64,000 bases of DNA from Geodermatophilus siccatus (GTDB lineage Bacteria > Actinomycetota > Actinomycetes > Mycobacteriales > Geodermatophilaceae): assembly GCF_900103785.1 (NCBI RefSeq), contig NZ_FNHE01000012.1:62001-126000 (forward strand), read 5' to 3'. Positions within the stretch are counted from its first letter, which is position 1. Each line of letters begins with the position of its first letter. Below are positions 59,114 to 64,000 of the stretch, piece after piece. A program made the position numbers and the translations under genes. The notes under the pieces are model-generated. The model did not search any database and was not told the origin of the DNA. It was given only the letters and a program-made list of their open reading frames with translations.

Positions 59114-60727
59114 TCAGGCAGTGCCGGTGAGGGCCGGGTCGACGGTGCGGCCGGTGATCAGGTCGGCCGCCCGCTCGGCGATCATGATCGTCGGGGCGTT
59201 GGTGTTGCCGCGCACCAGCGTCGGCATCACCGAGGCGTCGACCACCCGCAGCCCGTCGACGCCGTGCACCCGCAGCTGCGGGTCGACCACCGCGTCGTCG
59301 CCGGTGCCCATCCGGCACGAGGACACCGGGTGGTACAGCGACTCGAGGGTCTCGCGCACCGCCTGCCGCAGCCCCTCCCGGGAGCGCACCGTGCCGCCGG
59401 GGGACCACTCCTCGGCCAGGACGGCGGCCAGGGGGCCGGTCGACGCGATCTCGCGCGCCTTCTCGACCCCGCACACCAGCGCGTCGAGGTCGCGCTCGTC
59501 GGCGAGGTAGCCGGCGTCGATGGCCGGCGCCCAGGTCGGGTCGGCCGAGCGCAGCCGCACCGAGCCGCGGGAGTGCACCCGCACCAGGACGGCAGCGGCG
59601 GTGAACGCGTCGACGTCGGGGTCGACCTCCGCCTGCCGCCAGAACTTGACCGGCAGGAAGTGGTACTGCAGGTCCGGTTCCGGCAGCTCCGGCCGGGAGC
59701 GGGTGAACAGCCCGGCCTCGGCCAGGTTCGAGGTCAGCGGCCCGCGGCGGGCGCCGAACCAGCGCGCGTAGCCCGAGGGCGACTCCGCCCGGAACAGCGA
59801 CCGCCCCGACCGGGTGTGCCAGACGACCGGCACCAGCGGGTGGTCCTGCAGGCCGCCGCCGACCCCGGGGAGGTCGTGGACGACGTCCAGGCCGACCTCG
59901 TGCAGGTGCGCTCCCGGCCCGATGCCGGAGAGCATGAGCAGCTGCGGCGAGTTGACCGCCCCGCCGGCCAGCACCACCTCGGCCGCGGCGTGCGCGGTGC
60001 GGGCCTGCCCGCCGGACCGGTACTCGACGCCGGTGGCCCGCCCGCCCGAGAGGAGCACCCGGGTGGTCAGCGCGCCGGTCCGCACGGTCAGGTTGGGCCG
60101 GGCGGCGGCCGGGTGCAGGTAGGCGTCCGCGGCCGACCAGCGGCGGCCGCGGCGCTGGGTGAGCTGGTAGAGCCCGACACCCTCCTGGGTGGCGCCGTTG
60201 AAGTCGTCGTTGCGCGGGTACCCGGCGGCGACCGCGGACTCCACGGCCGCCCGCGACCAGGTGTGCGGCGAGCGCGGGTCCTCCACCCGCAACGGCCCGC
60301 CGGCGCCGTGGAAGCGGTCGGCACCGCGGGCGTTGTCCTCCATCCGGCGGAACAGCGGCAGCACGTGCTCGTAGGACCACGACGGGTCGCCGGTCAGCTC
60401 GGCCCACTCGTCGTAGTCGCACGAGCTCCCCCGGACGTAGATCATCGCGTTGATCGACGACGACCCGCCCAGCAGCTTGCCCCGCGGCCAGAACAGCCGC
60501 CGCCCGCCCAGACCGGGCTGGGGCTCGGTCGTGTAGTTCCAGTCCCGCCGGGTGCGCCAGACCTTGTGCAGCGCGGCCGGGACCTGCACCTCCAGGACGT
60601 CGTCCGAACCGCCGGCCTCCAGCAGCAGCACCCGCAGCGACGGGTCCTCGGAGAGCCGCGCGGCCAGCGCGCAGCCGGCCGAGCCCGCGCCCACGACGAC
60701 GACGTCGAACTCCTCGCTGCTGGTCAC
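59114..60727 (-). CDS. GMC family oxidoreductase (choline dehydrogenase-like)
   Basis: GTG 60727 overlaps the ALDH stop by 4 bp. The 537-aa protein has the FAD fold DVVVVGAGSAGCALAARLSEDPSLRVLLLEAGG (about 8-40), RGKLLGGSSSINAMIYVRG (GMC signature 1), AEVVLAGGAVNSPQLLMLSGIGP (signature 2) and C-terminal SLYHPVSSCRMG with catalytic His, then VRGNTNAPTIMIAERAADLI. Oxidises primary alcohols such as choline or glucose-like compounds, passing electrons via FAD. Encoded with an aldehyde dehydrogenase, which would oxidise the aldehyde product. Confidence 0.93.
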   Translation of the reverse strand: MTSSEEFDVVVVGAGSAGCALAARLSEDPSLRVLLLEAGGSDDVLEVQVPAALHKVWRTRRDWNYTTEPQPGLGGRRLFWPRGKLLGGSSSINAMIYVRGSSCDYDEWAELTGDPSWSYEHVLPLFRRMEDNARGADRFHGAGGPLRVEDPRSPHTWSRAAVESAVAAGYPRNDDFNGATQEGVGLYQLTQRRGRRWSAADAYLHPAAARPNLTVRTGALTTRVLLSGGRATGVEYRSGGQARTAHAAAEVVLAGGAVNSPQLLMLSGIGPGAHLHEVGLDVVHDLPGVGGGLQDHPLVPVVWHTRSGRSLFRAESPSGYARWFGARRGPLTSNLAEAGLFTRSRPELPEPDLQYHFLPVKFWRQAEVDPDVDAFTAAAVLVRVHSRGSVRLRSADPTWAPAIDAGYLADERDLDALVCGVEKAREIASTGPLAAVLAEEWSPGGTVRSREGLRQAVRETLESLYHPVSSCRMGTGDDAVVDPQLRVHGVDGLRVVDASVMPTLVRGNTNAPTIMIAERAADLITGRTVDPALTGTA

Positions 60728-62235
60728 CGGTGCCGCCCGTGCACGAGGCCCACCACGCGGGCGAGCGCGTCGGCGGCCGCGGCGGGCCGGGCGAAGCTCA
60801 TCAGGTCCACCGGGATCCCGAAACGCCGGCGGGTGATGGCCTTGGCGCGGGTGAACTCGCGCAGCCCGTCCTCGCCGTGGATCCGGCCGAAGCCGCTCTC
60901 GCCCACGCCGCCGAAGGGCAGCGCCGGCACCGAGGCGAAGGTGAGCACGGAGTTCACCGACGTCATGCCGCTCCGCATCCGGCGGGCGAGGTCCATCGCG
61001 CGGGCCCTGGACCGGGAGAACACGGCGCCGGCCAGGCCGTGGGGGTTGGCGTTGGTCCGCTCGAGGGCCTCTTCTGCGTCGCGCACGCGCGTGATGGTCA
61101 GCGTCGGGCCGAAGGTCTCCTCGCGGACCGCGGCGGAGGTCTCCGGGACGTCGAGCAGCACGGTCGGCGCGACCACGCGGCCCTCCACCGTGCCCCCGGC
61201 CGCGATCCGGCCACCGGCGGCGACCGCGTCGTCCAGGTGCCGGCGGACGACGTCGGTCTGGGCGGCCATCGTCATCGGGCCGTACGCGGCCGCGTCGTCG
61301 GTGCCCGGGCGCAGTCCGCGCACCTTCTCGGTCACCTCGGCGACGAAGGCGTCGTACACCCGCTCGGTGGCGTAGACCCGCTCGATGCCGATGCAGGTCT
61401 GCCCGGCGTTGCTCATCGCGCCCCACACGGCGGCGTCGGCCGCGGCGGCCACGTCGGCGTCGTCGTCGACGATCATCGCGTCCTTGCCGCCGAGCTCCAT
61501 GAGGACCGGTGTGAGGGTCGCAGCGGCCGCGGCCATGACCCTCCGGCCGGTGGCAGCCGAGCCGGTGAAGGCCAGCTTGCCCACGCCCGCGCGGCACAGT
61601 GCCGCGCCGGTCTCCCCGAGGCCGGTGACGACCTGCAGGGCGTCCGGGACGTCGGGGACGGCGGCCCGCCAGGCGTCGGCCAGCCACGTGCCCACGGCCG
61701 GCGTGTGCTCGGAGGGCTTGAAGACGACGGCGTTGCCGGCCGCCAGCGCGTAGGCGATCGAGCCCATCGGCGTGAACACCGGGTAGTTCCACGGGCCGAT
61801 CACGCCGACGACGCCGAGCGGCTGGTACTCCAGCCACGCCGCGTGGTTGGCCGCCAGCAGGCCCGGGCTCACCCGGCGCGGGCCGAGCACCTTGCGCGCG
61901 TGGGTGGCCGCCCAGGCGAGGTGGTCGACGGTGAGGGTGATCTCGAGGATCGCGTCGGCGTGCGGCTTGCCGTTCTCCCGGTGCACCAGGTCGGCCAGCT
62001 CGTGCACCCGGCGGGCGAGGTGGCCGCGGTAGGCCGCCAGCCGCGTCCGGCGGCCGTCGAAGCCGAGGTCGGCCCACGTCGCGGCGGCCGCGCGGGCACG
62101 GTCCACGGCCGCGCGGACGTCGTCCGGCCCGTGCACGGGGAACACGCCGACGACCGCGCCCGTGGCGGGCGCGGTCGACTCGAACGTCTCGGCGGCGGGG
62201 CTCCCGGCGCCGCCCCTCTGCTCGGCCAGTGGCAT
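60724..62235 (-). CDS. Aldehyde dehydrogenase family protein
   Basis: ATG 62235 gives 503 residues. The NAD(P) site is VVGVIGPWNYPVFTPMGSIAYALAAGNAVVFKPSEHTP; Glu in VLMELGGKDAMIVDDD and the nucleophilic Cys in SNAGQTCIGIERVYA; C-terminal FGGVGESGFGRIHG. It converts aldehydes to acids in the cytosol. A TAACCT -10 (62249-62244) lies eight bases before ATG, so the transcript may be near leaderless. It is coupled to the GMC gene by a GTGA overlap, and 46 bp downstream of the PPK2 gene on the same strand. Confidence 0.93.
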   Translation of the reverse strand: MPLAEQRGGAGSPAAETFESTAPATGAVVGVFPVHGPDDVRAAVDRARAAAATWADLGFDGRRTRLAAYRGHLARRVHELADLVHRENGKPHADAILEITLTVDHLAWAATHARKVLGPRRVSPGLLAANHAAWLEYQPLGVVGVIGPWNYPVFTPMGSIAYALAAGNAVVFKPSEHTPAVGTWLADAWRAAVPDVPDALQVVTGLGETGAALCRAGVGKLAFTGSAATGRRVMAAAAATLTPVLMELGGKDAMIVDDDADVAAAADAAVWGAMSNAGQTCIGIERVYATERVYDAFVAEVTEKVRGLRPGTDDAAAYGPMTMAAQTDVVRRHLDDAVAAGGRIAAGGTVEGRVVAPTVLLDVPETSAAVREETFGPTLTITRVRDAEEALERTNANPHGLAGAVFSRSRARAMDLARRMRSGMTSVNSVLTFASVPALPFGGVGESGFGRIHGEDGLREFTRAKAITRRRFGIPVDLMSFARPAAAADALARVVGLVHGRHR

Positions 62236-62281
62236 GGGAACGCAGGTTACTCGCCGGTAGCAGCCGCGCCCGTGGTCCCGC

Positions 62282-63214
62282 TCAGCGGGCCGGGGCCAGC
62301 TCCTCCCGCTCGAGCGCCTCGCGGTCGGACTCCAGCACGTCGGCCGCGGCCACCACGATGTTCGGGTCCGGTTGCCTGACGACCGCCTCGTCCTTGCCCT
62401 CGTAGGGCAGCGAGCAGAGCACGTAGCGCAGCGCCTCCAGCCGGGCCCGCTTCTTGTCGTTGCTCTTGATCACCGTCCACGGCGCGTGGTCGGTGTCGGT
62501 GGCGGCGAACATCGCCTCCTTGGCCGCGGTGTAGTCGTCCCAGTGGTCCAGCGAGGCCAGGTCGGTGGGGGAGAGCTTCCACTGCCGCACCGGGTCGATC
62601 CGCCGGACGATGAAGCGGGTGCGCTGCTCGCGCCGGGACACCGAGAACCAGAACTTCACCAGCCGGATGCCGCTGTCGACGAGCATCCGCTCGAACTCCG
62701 GCGCCTGGCGCATGAACCGCTGGTACTGCTCGTCGGTGCAGTAGCCCATCACCCGCTCGACGCCGGCGCGGTTGTACCAGGACCGGTCGAACAGGGCGAT
62801 CTCCCCGGCGGCGGGCAGGTGCGCCACGTAGCGCTGGAAGTACCACTGGGTCTGCTCGCGCTCCGAGGGCTTGTCCAGCGCGACCACCTTCGTGCCGCGG
62901 GGGTTGAGGTGCTCGGTGAAGCGCTTGATGGTGCCGCCCTTGCCGGCGGCGTCGCGGCCCTCGAAGAGGACGACGACTTGCTGGCCGGTCTCCTTCACCC
63001 AGCCCTGCAGCCGCAGCAGCTGGATCTGCAGCCGGCGCTTCTCCCGCTCGTACTCCTTGCGCGGCAGCCGCTCGCTGTACGGATAGCCCTCCCGCCAGGT
63101 CTCGATCCGCTCGCCGTCGGGGCCGAAGAGCTCCCCGTCGTCGTCCCAGTCCTCGTCGGAGTCGTCGTCGGGGAGGGCCTGCAACCGGTACTGGGACACG
63201 TCGATCTCGGACAC
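62282..63214 (-). CDS. ppk2: Polyphosphate kinase 2 family protein
   Basis: I start it at GTG 63214 (VSEIDVSQYRLQALP); ATG 63247 would add 11 residues. The 310-aa product has an acidic N-terminus, then the PPK2 core: VVVLFEGRDAAGKGGTIKRFTEHLNPRGTKVVALDKPSEREQTQWYFQRYVAHLPAAGEIALFDRSWYNRAGVERVMG, with Walker A GRDAAGKGGTI and the lid FDRSWYNRAGVE. FSVSRREQRTRFIVRRIDPVRQWKLSPTDL and KSNDKKRARL also fit class I PPK2. Uses polyphosphate to phosphorylate nucleotides or the reverse. Divergent from the sacsin-like gene. Confidence 0.9.
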   Translation of the reverse strand: MSEIDVSQYRLQALPDDDSDEDWDDDGELFGPDGERIETWREGYPYSERLPRKEYEREKRRLQIQLLRLQGWVKETGQQVVVLFEGRDAAGKGGTIKRFTEHLNPRGTKVVALDKPSEREQTQWYFQRYVAHLPAAGEIALFDRSWYNRAGVERVMGYCTDEQYQRFMRQAPEFERMLVDSGIRLVKFWFSVSRREQRTRFIVRRIDPVRQWKLSPTDLASLDHWDDYTAAKEAMFAATDTDHAPWTVIKSNDKKRARLEALRYVLCSLPYEGKDEAVVRQPDPNIVVAAADVLESDREALEREELAPAR

Positions 63215-63256
63215 GCACCGGGGGGTACCCCTCCGCGCCGCTGCCATGCTGACGGT

Positions 63257-64000
63257 GTGGCCGACCCCTCCGATGCCTCGGGAGCCGACCTCTCCGACGT
63301 CCCGGGAGCCGATCCCTTCGACACCGCCGGGCTGCGGCGCCGGGTGCTCGCCGCCTGGGCCGACTCCCCGGCCCGCTTCCGCGAGGACGCCAACGCCGAG
63401 GATGACCTCGTCCGCGGCGGCTACCGCGACCGTCTGCTGGTCGAGCTGGCGCAGAACGCCGCCGACGCCGCCGCCCGGGCGGGCGTGCCGGGGCGGCTGC
63501 GGCTCGAGCTGGCCGACGACGGCGCCGGGAGGGAGGTGCTGCGTGCGGCCAACACCGGAGCCCCGCTCGACGCCGCCGGGGTGCAGGGCCTGGCCACCCT
63601 CCGCGCGTCGGCCAAGCGCGAGCAGCAGGGGTCCGCAGGCCGGTCCGGGGGCGCGGGCGGCTCGAGGCCCGACACCGTGGGCAGGTCCGTGGTCTCAGGC
63701 GGGCCGCGCATCGAGACGGTCGGCAGGTTCGGGGTGGGCTTCGCCGCGGTGCTCGCGGTCACCGACGAGCCGGCGGTGCACTCCACCACCGGCGGGGTCG
63801 CGTTCAGCGCCGACCGCACCCGGGCCGAGGTCGCCGGCATCCCCGCGCTGACCGACGAGGTGGCCCGCCGGGACGGCGCGGTGCCGGTGCTGCGGCTGCC
63901 CTGGCCGGCCGAGGGGACCCCGCCCGAGGGCTTCGCCACCGAGGTGGTGCTGCCGCTGCGCGCCGGGTCGAGGGCCGCCGTCCGGGCCGCGCTCGAGGAG
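63257..64000 (+). CDS. Sacsin N-terminal ATPase-like (Bergerat-fold) protein, 5' part
   Basis: GTG 63257 opens a frame that runs off the window (248 codons). The ATP fold is seen as LLVELAQNAADAAARAG (N box, Asn67), ELADDGAGREVLRAANTGAPL (D box), and VGRFGVGFAAVLAVTDEPAVHS (G2). This matches the sacsin-like/HATPase proteins of actinobacteria; the function is unsettled. Between the D box and G2, residues about 122-153 form an unusual Gly/Ser/Arg insertion with TVGR duplicated. The rest of the protein lies outside. Divergent from ppk2. Confidence 0.75.
   Translation, partial: MADPSDASGADLSDVPGADPFDTAGLRRRVLAAWADSPARFREDANAEDDLVRGGYRDRLLVELAQNAADAAARAGVPGRLRLELADDGAGREVLRAANTGAPLDAAGVQGLATLRASAKREQQGSAGRSGGAGGSRPDTVGRSVVSGGPRIETVGRFGVGFAAVLAVTDEPAVHSTTGGVAFSADRTRAEVAGIPALTDEVARRDGAVPVLRLPWPAEGTPPEGFATEVVLPLRAGSRAAVRAALEE

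Noticed and set aside
59042..61375. 777-codon forward frame
   Set aside because: Antisense to the GMC and ALDH genes, which have unmistakable motifs and codon usage.
63222..63231. GGGGTACCCC considered as another CsoR operator
   Set aside because: It is a lone 10-mer inside the possible 5' coding extension of ppk2 without the flanking TACCCC-GGGGTA form or partners seen at 1297-1351; chance is likely at this GC content.

Overview
The window is high-GC DNA, densely packed on both strands, with many GTG starts and 4-bp GTGA/ATGA stop-start overlaps. It reads as chromosomal sequence of a free-living actinobacterium. Gene content (mycothiol-type DinB-fold proteins, ECF42/DGPF sigma module, amylosucrase, PPK2, DUF222/HNH remnant, many MFS exporters and small oxidoreductases) suggests a Geodermatophilaceae-like genus (Geodermatophilus, Blastococcus or Modestobacter); that assignment is inference. 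I found no rRNA, tRNA, CRISPR array, intact transposase or prophage.

Layout. 1-5.3 kb: 5' end of a SulP anion transporter, a MerR-type dyad, a frameshifted small gene, then an MFS exporter plus a His-tailed DUF4396 membrane protein behind CsoR-type GGGGGTAC palindromes, a broken CGNR gene, DUF6308, and a degraded stretch with a possible IS3 orfA trace. 5.3-13 kb: Crp/Fnr regulator, orphan CheB, MFS, a two-repeat PQ-loop protein, quinone oxidoreductase, a secreted protein and a Tat-exported vanadium haloperoxidase-like enzyme. 13-17 kb is a decay zone: DUF4142, GNAT, DUF222/HNH and other fragments lie among intact SGNH hydrolase, PanE-like and GNAT genes. 17-25 kb: hydrolase, ClpP with an overlapping DinB-fold gene, a DGPF/ECF42 sigma pair, MarR plus a SnoaL-like partner, and an aldo-keto reductase. 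25-34.7 kb: frameshifted SRPBCC gene, coiled-coil protein, a Cys-rich MarR with its MFS exporter, DinB/WYL divergent pair, SDR, FAD enzyme, membrane diguanylate cyclase, HtrA-like protease. 34.8-40.7 kb: a rightward run from amylosucrase and a GCS2 carboxylate-amine ligase through an SDR to an erythromycin-esterase-family protein and an esterase.

43.1-50.8 kb is the most coherent system: ROK regulator, three tandem 32-bp repeats each holding a 20-bp perfect palindrome, a good sigma-70-like promoter, then sugar ABC ATPase, permease, lipoprotein binding protein, Gfo/Idh/MocA dehydrogenase and a xylose-isomerase-like TIM barrel enzyme. The binding-protein gene is bracketed by two strong hairpins, which would favour its higher expression. 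Substrate is unknown, probably a sugar or polyol. 50.9-58.6 kb: blue-copper lipoprotein, hydrolase, small protein divergent from an ArsR-like regulator, DoxX-like protein, DEAD-box helicase, GlxA-type AraC regulator divergent from an MFS. 58.3-64 kb: aldehyde dehydrogenase-GMC oxidoreductase alcohol/aldehyde module with a SnoaL-like protein, a PPK2 kinase, and the 5' part of a sacsin-type ATPase protein with an odd repeat-like insertion.

Convergent gene pairs are repeatedly separated by perfect GC-rich hairpins without U-tracts (10.4, 40.8, 50.8, 53.4, 58.3 kb), apparently the local form of bidirectional terminator. At least nine loci are frameshifted or truncated; single-base differences could be sequencing errors and should be read with that in mind.
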